Of a stretch of DNA of 64,000 nt, positions 9,168 to 16,743 are shown in pieces. Position 1 is the first letter of the stretch; every line of letters begins with the position of its first letter. The notes beneath the pieces are model-generated. The model was not told the origin of the DNA. It did no database searches and was given only the letters and a program-made list of their open reading frames with translations. The position numbers and the translations under genes are program-made. The stretch spans positions 1 to 64,000 of the forward strand of contig JARLJB010000088.1 in the NCBI GenBank assembly GCA_031291415.1, in the 5' to 3' direction. Source of the stretch: Telmatospirillum sp. (GTDB lineage Bacteria > Pseudomonadota > Alphaproteobacteria > Rhodospirillales > Magnetospirillaceae).

Positions 9168-9833
9168 CTAGAAGCGATAGCCGATGCCGACGCCGACCAG
9201 CCACGGATCAAGATTGACGCGGGCGTGCGTGATGGCGGTGCCGTTGAGCTTCACATCGGCAGACGTCGGCAGAAGCAGCTTCTTGACATCGACATTGGCA
9301 AACCAGGAACCGCTGACCTGATAGTTCGCCCCGAACTGGAAAGCTGTGCCGAAACCGTTCTTGTAGGTGACCTTGGTGGATTCGCCAGCAATGTTCTGGG
9401 CGCCGCCGGCTCCGTAGAAAATCGTATAATTGACACCGGCGCCGACATAGAGATCGATCGCGGACCGCCCCAAGGGATGGAATTGCGCAGTCAAAGTCGG
9501 CGGAAGAAGCCAGACATGGCCAAGATTTAAATTAGAGCTTGTAAGTTTATCTTTTACGTTGTGCCGCGTTGTTCCGGCAATTATTTCGCCGGAAATGTAA
9601 TCCGTTACGAAATATGAGGCATCCAGTTCCGGGATGACATAATTATCCGCATCGACTTGGCCATTCAACAAAGTGTCGCGGCCTCTCACGTCCGTCAGCA
9701 CGCCGACGACCCTGCCATGCACCAGCAGATCGCCGGCACCGAGACCGACCTTACCGTCGGCCGCCGCCGCAGCGGACACTCCCGCCAGCAAAGCGACCGC
9801 AGAGACGATACCGAGCTTGAACGTTGACCTCAT
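9168..9833 (-). CDS. ompW: OmpW-family outer membrane protein
   Basis: A 221-residue precursor with a clear signal peptide (LGIVSAVALLAGVSAAAAA). The mature part is an eight-strand beta-barrel type. It includes the OmpW-like HVWLLPPTLTAQFHPLG, a glycine-rich strand DLYVGAGVNYTIFYG, and a terminal GVGIGYRF ending in the aromatic residue used by the BAM complex. OmpW proteins pass small hydrophobic or anionic compounds and are commonly FNR-controlled. An FNR-like box lies 71 bases upstream of the ATG here, consistent with that. It is monocistronic and ends in a hairpin. Confidence 0.9.
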   Translation of the reverse strand: MRSTFKLGIVSAVALLAGVSAAAAADGKVGLGAGDLLVHGRVVGVLTDVRGRDTLLNGQVDADNYVIPELDASYFVTDYISGEIIAGTTRHNVKDKLTSSNLNLGHVWLLPPTLTAQFHPLGRSAIDLYVGAGVNYTIFYGAGGAQNIAGESTKVTYKNGFGTAFQFGANYQVSGSWFANVDVKKLLLPTSADVKLNGTAITHARVNLDPWLVGVGIGYRF

Positions 9834-9903
9834 GGTTAACCCCCACTGGATATAGGTTGATTTCTCAACATCCCGCAGGCGGCGTAACGGATCAACTCAA
9901 CCT

Positions 9904-9917
9904 TTGATATATGTCAA
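9904..9917 (-). promoter_or_regulatory. FNR/Anr-type binding site upstream of ompW
   Basis: TTGATATATGTCAA matches TTGAT-N4-ATCAA with one mismatch. It is 71 bases upstream of the ompW start codon, a normal position for an activating site at about -41 with a short leader. ompW is a known FNR target in other proteobacteria. Confidence 0.65.
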
Positions 9918-10027
9918 ACGCTCGATGAAAATGTTTTTTTTGTTACATTTATGCAACAGACTATTGGGATAGACGGGCTCATGCCGAAGGTTCAGCACGG
10001 CAGAACCCCGCCCATGCCAAGCGACGG

Positions 10028-10312
10028 TCAGCTCAGTTGGTGTTCACGCACCACCCGTTCATGTCCGTCGAGGGAATTCTTGATCCTGTATTGATTTTCG
10101 CCACCCTCCGGCGGCAGCAGGCGGACGATGGTATAGTTTCCGGGACGAGAACCGCTTTCGAAGGCGCCGGGAACGAAGCGCAGGGTCTGGCCGACCTTGA
10201 ATTTGTGCCCGATCGGCGATGACCGCCTGGCGCCCCGGTCACCGGATGTCGGCGATTCGTGGGACGGCGTTTTTTCTCCGGTCTTTCGCTCGGACAATAT
10301 GCCTGCCATCAT
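10028..10312 (-). CDS. small conserved hypothetical protein
   Basis: A 94-residue protein. The N-terminal 35 residues are polar and probably disordered. The rest (HKFKVGQTLRFVPGAFESGSRPGNYTIVRLLPPEGGENQYRIKNSLDGHERVVREHQLS) looks like a small beta-barrel. It resembles short alphaproteobacterial proteins with a VGQ-x-VRF / GxYxVxRLLP / YRIKS pattern, whose function I do not know. GGAAG lies upstream of the ATG. It stands alone between ompW and the next small gene. Confidence 0.65.
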   Translation of the reverse strand: MMAGILSERKTGEKTPSHESPTSGDRGARRSSPIGHKFKVGQTLRFVPGAFESGSRPGNYTIVRLLPPEGGENQYRIKNSLDGHERVVREHQLS

Positions 10313-10404
10313 GTGACTTCCTTCATTTTTGAGTCGGACCGGCAGGAGGAAGATCGACCGTGCGATTTCCGTCCCGCCTTACTGCCGTCTCTTTGCAAAA
10401 AAAA

Positions 10405-10677
10405 CTAGATCAGCTTGCGACCGTCGATCTCATCCTTGCGGCGCAACCCGGCCTTAAATCCGTCCTCCCACCGCGCGCGCTCGGCAGCCGTGGCATAAGG
10501 ATTGGATGTTTCGATAAACGCGTCGAGAGCCTCGTCCGAAACATCGACTTGGCCGGCTCGCGCGGCGTTCCAGCCCTTCGCATAGATTCGGCTGAGCTCG
10601 AACGAACTCAATTCCGCGCTACCCAACTGCACGTCCTCAGGCTGAGGCCGAAGAGAACTGTTCTTTGAACTCGTCAC
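10405..10677 (-). CDS. Rmf/CrpP-like small protein
   Basis: A 90-residue protein with a GTG start behind AGGAGGG. The core YAKGWNAARAG...NPYATAAERARWEDGFKAG matches the ribosome modulation factor / CrpP-like pattern (G-W-x-A, N-P-Y, R-x-x-W-x-x-G-F). Rmf dimerises ribosomes in stationary phase, and CrpP-like proteins have other reported roles, so the exact job is open. It lies just downstream of the helicase gene on the same strand (56-base gap), which fits an RNA/ribosome theme. Confidence 0.65.
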   Translation of the reverse strand: MTSSKNSSLRPQPEDVQLGSAELSSFELSRIYAKGWNAARAGQVDVSDEALDAFIETSNPYATAAERARWEDGFKAGLRRKDEIDGRKLI

Positions 10678-10733
10678 GAGGGGACCCTCCTAAAGTGGCG
10701 CGACATCTCTCGCCGTTTTCCGGCACCGAAAGC

Positions 10734-12080
10734 TCATCTGGTCGACGGAATGGCGGTGTGGCGTCGCGATGGTGCCATGAAGGCAATATCTGCAAGGCTC
10801 CGTCGATCATCGCCCGCCGTCGACGGCGTGTTCTGGCTCCGCCGACCGCTCTCCGACTGATGAGCGCGTTGCTCCTGCGGCCGTGGCCTGCCGCCGTTGC
10901 GGACCTGAGCCGGCCGCTCGTCGCCGGGAACGAAGGCGGCTGACGCACCGCCATGCGACCGTCGATCAACGGTTGGCAGATGCAAACGAGTCAGTTTCTC
11001 GATATCCCCGAGCAACCCTCTCTCGGCGTTGTCGCAGAATGAAATGGCGATTCCTTCGGCACCGGCCCGCGCTGTCCGCCCGATCCGATGGACATACCGT
11101 TCCGCAACGTCGGGAAGTTCGAAGTTGATGACGTGGGTGACGCCGTCGATATCGATTCCACGCGCCGCCACGTCAGTGGCGACAAGCACGCGAATGCCTC
11201 CCGAGCGGAATACCGAAAGAGCCCGTTCCCGCTGGCTTTGGCTCTTGTTGCCATGAATCGCCGAAGCGCCGATGCCGGCACGGCCGAGACATTCCGCAAC
11301 CTTATCGGCGCCGTGCTTGGTCCGCGTAAAAACGATGGCCCGGCTCATCTGCTGATCGGCCAGCAGCTCGATCAACAACTCGCGCTTGCGGGCCGTCTCG
11401 ATGAACATGACGCGCTGGCTGACCCGTTCGACCGTGCTGGCCGACGGTGCCACCGAAACTTCCACCGGATTGGTCAGAAGTTCGTTTGCCAGTGTCTTGA
11501 TGCCCTTCGGCATGGTTGCCGAAAAGAACAGATTTTGACGGCGGGCCGGCAGCTTTGCGACAAGACGGCGGATCGCCTGAACGAACCCCAGATCAAGCAT
11601 CTGGTCGACCTCATCGAGGACCAGAACTTCCGTCGCGCCAAGATTGGCCTTGCCGGCCTGAAGGTGGTCAACGAGGCGACCAGGCGTCGCCACCAGCACG
11701 TCAAGACCCCGCGCCAAAGCCCGGATTTGCGGACCGTGAGGCACGCCGCCGAAGACGGCGGCAACAGCGAGATTGAGCCCCACCCCATAAGCACGAAAGC
11801 TGTCGGCAATCTGGCTGGCAAGCTCCCGCGTCGGACTGAGAACCAGGACACGGCAGCCACCGTGCGGAGCCGCACGGCGGTCGGCCGCGAGACGGTGCAG
11901 AATGGGCAAAGCAAAAGCGGCGGTCTTCCCGGTTCCCGTCTGGGCAACACCAAGAAGATCACGACCCGCCAGAATTTGAGGAATGGCCTTCGCCTGGATC
12001 GGCGTCGGCGACACATACCCTTCCGCCGCCAGCGCCTCAAGAATGGGCGCGGCGAGGCCAAGGTCGGTAAAATCGGTCAA
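10734..12080 (-). CDS. DEAD-box ATP-dependent RNA helicase (RhlE-like)
   Basis: A 448-residue DEAD-box helicase. Motifs in order: Q-motif region FTDLGLAAPILEALAAEGYVSPTPIQ, motif I AQTGTGKT, PTRELA, motif II as DEVD (the usual DEAD is DEVD here), motif III SAT, then VFTRTKHGAD, VATDVAARGIDI and HRIGRTARAG. The frame runs up to 12287, but the residues before LTDFTDLG are not helicase-like. I therefore place the start at TTG 12080, with only a weak GAAAG RBS. The C-terminal tail is basic and low-complexity, as in RhlE proteins that remodel RNA in cold or ribosome assembly. Confidence 0.88.
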   Translation of the reverse strand: MTDFTDLGLAAPILEALAAEGYVSPTPIQAKAIPQILAGRDLLGVAQTGTGKTAAFALPILHRLAADRRAAPHGGCRVLVLSPTRELASQIADSFRAYGVGLNLAVAAVFGGVPHGPQIRALARGLDVLVATPGRLVDHLQAGKANLGATEVLVLDEVDQMLDLGFVQAIRRLVAKLPARRQNLFFSATMPKGIKTLANELLTNPVEVSVAPSASTVERVSQRVMFIETARKRELLIELLADQQMSRAIVFTRTKHGADKVAECLGRAGIGASAIHGNKSQSQRERALSVFRSGGIRVLVATDVAARGIDIDGVTHVINFELPDVAERYVHRIGRTARAGAEGIAISFCDNAERGLLGDIEKLTRLHLPTVDRRSHGGASAAFVPGDERPAQVRNGGRPRPQEQRAHQSESGRRSQNTPSTAGDDRRSLADIAFMAPSRRHTAIPSTR

Positions 12081-12605
12081 TGTAAATCTTTCAGTAAACC
12101 GCTGCCGCGCCGACAAAAATTGTCGTCGCCGCACGCAGCAACAATATGGGGCGCCCTGCGTGGCCTGGGCTACCGAGGAAAATTTCTGGGGAGGGCACGC
12201 AACAGGAGGACGGAAGAAGCGTCCTTCACGCAGCCGAAATGCCGACATCCGCAATCCAATTGCAGATGCCTGATCATAATTTCGCAAAGCACTGACGTCA
12301 AGAAAATAAAATATGGCTATGCTCCGATATCGAGCAACAGCATCAAATATGCCATCACAAGTTTTTCCACCCTCTGGTTGGGGAAGTGCGGACTTCTACT
12401 AAATAACGCGGCCTATTATTAAGTCCTTTAAATGGTGATGACGGACGTCCCTGTCAACGAATGTTGGCAGACTTTTTAGTTAACTGGTTCGTCGCGGGAA
12501 GAGGGCGTCCGGGGCGGCTTCAACGCACCACCCTTGCGTATAATACATAGCTTACTATTTAATAGGTATGCACTATATAGCACCGTACCGGTTTGGAGAA
12601 TTTTC
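12081..12605. other. divergent intergenic region, helicase / marR
   Basis: This 525-base region has no credible gene. The open frame continuing upstream of the helicase is rejected as coding. The half near marR is AT-rich and contains its promoter; the half near the helicase may be its leader. DEAD-box genes often have long 5' leaders, but no defined structure is seen. Confidence 0.5.
12539..12565 (+). promoter_or_regulatory. marR promoter -10 and overlapping operator-like repeat
   Basis: A perfect TATAAT lies at 12539-12544. Right after it is the inverted repeat CTATT-T-AATAG (12555-12565) inside a longer imperfect palindrome, about 45 bases before the marR ATG. An AT-rich palindrome overlapping the start region is typical of MarR autorepression. 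Binding is inferred. Confidence 0.45.
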
Positions 12606-13061
12606 ATGGACCATCGACGGCTGCGAGAGCAGTTCGGTTTTCATCTGGCACGGCTGGCACGCCTTTGGCGTTCGCATCTAGATGAGCGCCTTTCCCCTCT
12701 TGGTCTGACGCAGGCCAAATGGGCCATCCTGCTGCATCTTTCGAAAACCGGCGGAAGCCTGCCGCAACGGGAACTTGTCGATCGGGTCGGCGTCGAGGGG
12801 CCCACCCTCGTGCGCCTGCTCGACGGATTGGAGCGGTTGCAGTTGATCAAGCGCCATGACTGCGCTGACGACCGCCGCTCCAAGACGATTCATCTGACGG
12901 AGCTGGCCGGCCCCGTCATCAGCGACATCAGCACCATCGCCACCGATTTGCGGAACGAAATTCTCGAAGGCATCAGTGCCGAGGATCTGGCGACCTGTGA
13001 AAGCGTTCTTCTTCACATGGCCAAGAACCTGGGTGTCTGCCTCCGGGAGGAAAACCGGTGA
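12606..13061 (+). CDS. MarR-family transcriptional regulator
   Basis: A 151-residue winged-helix regulator. ATG 12606 is preferred over the upstream frame start at 12534 because GGAG lies 8 bases before it and it gives MDHRRLREQFGFHLARLARLWRSHLD. The DNA-binding helix is QRELVDRVGVEGPTLVRLLDGLE, and the wing is RHDCADDRRSKTIHLTE, with the D-x-R-x-K signature of MarR. Its stop overlaps the next gene, an EmrA-type protein, by 4 bases. It is therefore the local repressor of the efflux operon and probably responds to a phenolic or other aromatic ligand (inference). Confidence 0.9.
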   Translation: MDHRRLREQFGFHLARLARLWRSHLDERLSPLGLTQAKWAILLHLSKTGGSLPQRELVDRVGVEGPTLVRLLDGLERLQLIKRHDCADDRRSKTIHLTELAGPVISDISTIATDLRNEILEGISAEDLATCESVLLHMAKNLGVCLREENR

Positions 13062-14203
13062 GCAAGCAAGTCCTCGCCGCTGCCCGCACCTTTTCCGTCA
13101 GGCGATTGCGGGCCATGACGCATGTTCCTGTTTTGCGGCGCCGCGCCCTGGTGGCCGCGCTCGCTGCCGCCGTTGTCGCTCTCGGTATTTGGCAATACGG
13201 TCGCATCAATCAAATTACCGAAACCGACGCCCGGGTCATGGCCGACATGATCACCGTCAGCAGCCGCGTCGATGGTTGGGTCGCCAAACGTACGGTCACC
13301 GACGGACAGTCGATCGCGACTGGCAACGAACTGGTCGTCATCGACCAGCGCGAGGCGGAGCAGCAATTGGCGGCGCTTCGCGCCAGCGCCCAATCCATTC
13401 GCCTGCAACGGGAACGGGCACTGGTGCAGTTGCAGGTTGACGAAGGGACCTCGAGCAGCGCGGTCACCGCCGCCGAAGCGCGCCGCACGGCGGCCATCGC
13501 CAACCTTCATTCGGCAGAGTCGGAATTGCAGCGGACCCGCGAAGATTTTCAGCGGGCCGACGCGCTGCTGGCCAGCCAATTCGTCTCGCGCCAGTCCTGG
13601 GATTTGCGCCAAAGCCAAACCCGCAAGGCCGAGGAAGCGTACCGTGGGACGCAGGCCCAGCTTGCCGAAGCGGAAGCCTCTCTCGTCGAGGCGAAAGCGA
13701 AACTGGGTACCGTGGACGTCCAACGGAAAGAAGTGGAACGACTTGAGCACGATGCCGAGCAAGTGGCGGCACAGGTGCATCAGCTTGAAATCGAGCTAGG
13801 CGACCGCGTCGTCCGCAGCCCGATTGATGGCGTCGTCGACCGGAAGTTCGTCGAACCAGGCGAGTACGTCATTCCAGGCCAACGTCTGCTGCTGATCCAC
13901 GATCCGAAAGCGGTTTGGGTGGAAGCCAACGTCAAGGAAACCAAACTCGAACGGTTACGCCCCGGGCAACCGGTGACGATCAGTGTCGATGCCTATTCCG
14001 ATCGCACTTTCAGAGGCACGATCGAACGCGTCGGCGATGCCGCCACCAGTCAATTCGCCCTGCTCCCCAGCCCCAATCCATCGGGCAACTTCACCAAGAT
14101 CACACAGCGGGTCCCCGTCCGCATCCGGGTCGACCAACCCGACGACAACCCCTTGCGTCCCGGCATGATGGTGGAGGTCGACATTGACGCCGGTCACCGC
14201 TGA
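13058..14203 (+). CDS. EmrA/HlyD-type membrane fusion protein
   Basis: A 381-residue periplasmic adaptor with one N-terminal membrane anchor (about residues 28-48, ALVAALAAAVVALGIW). It has a split lipoyl/barrel-sandwich domain (VSSRVDGWVAKRTVTDGQSIATGNELVVID and GDRVVRSPIDGVVDRKFVEPGEYVIPG) on either side of a long coiled coil (about 110-245). It links the inner-membrane MFS pump encoded next to an outer-membrane factor. It begins with GTG overlapping marR by 4 bases and overlaps the pump gene by 20 bases. Confidence 0.9.
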   Translation: MSKQVLAAARTFSVRRLRAMTHVPVLRRRALVAALAAAVVALGIWQYGRINQITETDARVMADMITVSSRVDGWVAKRTVTDGQSIATGNELVVIDQREAEQQLAALRASAQSIRLQRERALVQLQVDEGTSSSAVTAAEARRTAAIANLHSAESELQRTREDFQRADALLASQFVSRQSWDLRQSQTRKAEEAYRGTQAQLAEAEASLVEAKAKLGTVDVQRKEVERLEHDAEQVAAQVHQLEIELGDRVVRSPIDGVVDRKFVEPGEYVIPGQRLLLIHDPKAVWVEANVKETKLERLRPGQPVTISVDAYSDRTFRGTIERVGDAATSQFALLPSPNPSGNFTKITQRVPVRIRVDQPDDNPLRPGMMVEVDIDAGHR

Positions 14204-15761
14204 ACAACTGGCCACCCGCTATGGCCCGCGTTACAAATGGTACGTCACGGTTACGGTGATGTTGGGAACCATCGCCATGGTCCTGTCGGCAACGATCGTC
14301 AACGTCGCCCTGCCTGACATCATGGGCGAGTTCGGCATGGGGCAGGACAAGGCCCAGTGGCTGTCCACGGCGTTCCTGGCGTCGATGACCGCCACAATGC
14401 TGGTGACCGCCTGGGCGACGTCCAATTTCGGCGTCAGAGCCACCTACACATTCGCGCTGGCGGCCTTCACCATCGGTTCGATCCTGGGAGGATTGAGCCC
14501 GTCGGACGACACCCTGATCATCGCCCGGGCCATCCAAGGTGCCGCCGCCGGCCTGGTTCAGCCACTCGCCATGGTCGTCATTTTTCAGGCTTTTCCTCCG
14601 ACCGAACGCGGCACGGCCATGGGGATTTTCGGCGTCGGCGTCATTCTGGCTCCCGCCTTGGGACCGGCTTTGGGCGGCATGCTGATCGACAACTATTCCT
14701 GGCGGCATGTCTTCTTTCTTGGGCCGCCATTTTGCGCTGCCGGCATGCTGTTGGCGCCGGTATTCCTGGCCACAAGGTCAGCCAACCGCACGCAGATCTT
14801 CGACTGGCCAGGCTTCGCCCTGTTGTCGACGGCCCTTGCCGTCCTGCTGGCCTCTTTGGCCAATGGACAACGCCAAGGCTGGGACTCCCCCCTCATCACC
14901 GGCGGTTTTGTTGTCGCCGCTCTCTGTTCGATCGCCTTCGTTTACCGGGAAGGACGAACATCGTCGCCAATTCTTGCCCTCAGGGTCTATCTCAATCCGC
15001 GTTTTGTCGCCGCCTCGGCGGTGGCATTCATTCTCGGCCTCGGGCTTTATGGCTCGACCTATCTGGTTCCGCTTTTCGTACAAACCGTTCAAGGGTACAC
15101 CCCAACCGAATCAGGCCTGTTACTGATGCCGGCCGGTGTCATCCTGGGATTCGTTTTTCCCATGGCCGGACGGTTGAGCGACCGATTGCCGCCACACGCG
15201 TTGATCCTGTCGGGTCTGCTGTTGTTTGGCATCTCCAGCGCGCTGATGGCGGACGCCGACACCTCCACCGAATTCTGGACCTTCGCCGGATGGGTGGTGG
15301 TCGGCAGAATCGGACTTGGCTTCATCCTTCCATCGCTCAACGTCGGTGCTCTGCGCACACTCGACCACGGGCTGGTCAGTCAGGGTGCCGGCGCGATCAA
15401 TTTCATGCGTCAGTTGGGCGGAGCGGTCGGCGTCAGCATCCTGTCGGTTTATCTCGAACGGCAGACGACCTTTTTCGCCGGAGAATTGAATGCCCTGCAG
15501 ACCGGAAACGCGGCGGCCGCCAGCACCCTTGACGGCATTGCCCTGCTCCTTGCCCGCGCGGGAATTTCCGACAACGTGCACGTCGCCCTGCGCAGCGAAG
15601 AAGCGTATATGTTTCTGTCCCGCATGATCGCCGCCCAGGCCAGCGTCATGGGGTTCCGAGAGAGCTTTCTGCTGGTCGCCATCGTCTTTTTCACAGCTCT
15701 CGTCCCTGCCTGGTATATGCGGCCGCGCCGACAGCCCTTGCAGAAGAAGCCACATGTTTAA
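14184..15761 (+). CDS. EmrB-type DHA2 family MFS drug exporter
   Basis: A 525-residue, 14-helix MFS transporter of the DHA2 (EmrB/QacA) family. The antiporter motif region reads LGGLSPSDDTLIIARAIQGAAAGLVQPL, and motif C is GVGVILAPALGPALGGMLIDNYSWRHVFFLG. It starts with TTG inside the end of the adaptor gene and overlaps the next gene by 8 bases. Together with the adaptor it should export toxic hydrophobic compounds across the envelope under MarR control. Confidence 0.9.
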   Translation: MTPVTAEQLATRYGPRYKWYVTVTVMLGTIAMVLSATIVNVALPDIMGEFGMGQDKAQWLSTAFLASMTATMLVTAWATSNFGVRATYTFALAAFTIGSILGGLSPSDDTLIIARAIQGAAAGLVQPLAMVVIFQAFPPTERGTAMGIFGVGVILAPALGPALGGMLIDNYSWRHVFFLGPPFCAAGMLLAPVFLATRSANRTQIFDWPGFALLSTALAVLLASLANGQRQGWDSPLITGGFVVAALCSIAFVYREGRTSSPILALRVYLNPRFVAASAVAFILGLGLYGSTYLVPLFVQTVQGYTPTESGLLLMPAGVILGFVFPMAGRLSDRLPPHALILSGLLLFGISSALMADADTSTEFWTFAGWVVVGRIGLGFILPSLNVGALRTLDHGLVSQGAGAINFMRQLGGAVGVSILSVYLERQTTFFAGELNALQTGNAAAASTLDGIALLLARAGISDNVHVALRSEEAYMFLSRMIAAQASVMGFRESFLLVAIVFFTALVPAWYMRPRRQPLQKKPHV

Positions 15762-16215
15762 GACCATTCTTGTCGCCGTGGACGCCTCTCCACAGACCGA
15801 TCCCGTCCTTTCCCAGGCTGCCGATCTCGCCTTGCATCTCGGGGCAGAGGTGCATGTGGTATCGGTTAACGACGCGACCAGCCACTGGGAACTGGGGGTA
15901 ACCGGACCCGCTCCGGCCCTGTTCGACATCATCGACCAAGACGTCTTTGCCACCCTGGACAAGGCGACGAGAACGCTTGCACACCGGGGCATCACCTGTC
16001 ACACCCATGCTCCGACCGGCATGGCGGCACAAGAGATTGCCGCTTTGGCGGAAAAGATCGCGGCCGACATGGTGATCATCGGCCACCGTCACCTGTCCTG
16101 GCTTGGACGCCTGATGGAGGAATCCGTCGGCAGCAGCCTGTTGGCGCGCTCTCCCTGCAGCGTCCTGATCGTCGTCGAACCACACATCACGCCGCCGACG
16201 CAACCAACACCCTGA
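15754..16215 (+). CDS. universal stress protein (UspA family)
   Basis: A 153-residue Usp domain protein starting MFKTILVAVDASPQTD. The ATP-binding signature G-x2-G-x9-G-S is present near the C-terminus in IGHRHLSWLGRLMEESVGSSLLARSPCSVLIV. The start overlaps the MFS gene by 8 bases, so it is the last gene of the efflux operon. That coupling suggests a stress-linked role for the operon. Confidence 0.9.
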   Translation: MFKTILVAVDASPQTDPVLSQAADLALHLGAEVHVVSVNDATSHWELGVTGPAPALFDIIDQDVFATLDKATRTLAHRGITCHTHAPTGMAAQEIAALAEKIAADMVIIGHRHLSWLGRLMEESVGSSLLARSPCSVLIVVEPHITPPTQPTP

Positions 16216-16743
16216 ACGGCAAAGCGCCGCCATGAGAAACGCCGGCGGCATCGTCCGCGCCCCCCTCGTTTCGCCATCCGGCGAGACAAGCTAGTTTTTT
16301 TTCTCCGCGTTCAAGAGACCGTCCCACCGGCGCCACGAAGAAATGAATGACGCTTGGCCGGCGCAAGACCGGGAAAGCGCGCCACAATCCGGCGTTTACT
16401 GAAAATCAGAACAAACACAATTATCGAGATATCAGCATCATTCACAAAATGCGTTTTTAATAATTCTTATTATATTTTTGATGGAATGTCTCAAGTACAT
16501 ACATTGTACAAATAAATACATAACGTCAACGCCAAGCATACTTAATAGTGTTCGTTTTTTGAAACTTAATTAAAATTGATTCTATTTGCATCCAAAAATT
16601 AATCGTTGCAGTGCAGCGAAGAGCAGCATATATGCGAAATAGGAGGAAATCCATAACACAACAATCCACAAAGATGGCTTGTTGTCGCTGTTTTTATCTT
16701 GATGCGGTGTAGCTAGTCAAGCTATCGCGTTACGGAGGCTGCT
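16216..16743. other. AT-rich non-coding stretch before menD-like gene
   Basis: A 528-base gap whose second half (about 16400-16720) is strikingly AT-rich against the GC-rich surroundings, with runs such as TTATTATATTTTTGATGG and TAATTAAAATTGATTC. No gene or strong hairpin is seen. An AGGAGGAAA near 16641 looks like an RBS but has no ORF of length behind it. The stretch may hold the promoter of the following gene and a silencer-protein target (inference). Confidence 0.5.

Noticed and set aside
12081-12287. N-terminal extension of the DEAD-box helicase
   Set aside because: The residues are Arg/Cys-rich and unlike helicase N-termini; the family sequence begins at the TTG at 12080.
11088-12422. 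444-codon plus-strand frame opposite the DEAD-box helicase
   Set aside because: It is a shadow frame; the helicase motifs are on the minus strand and the plus translation has no family features.
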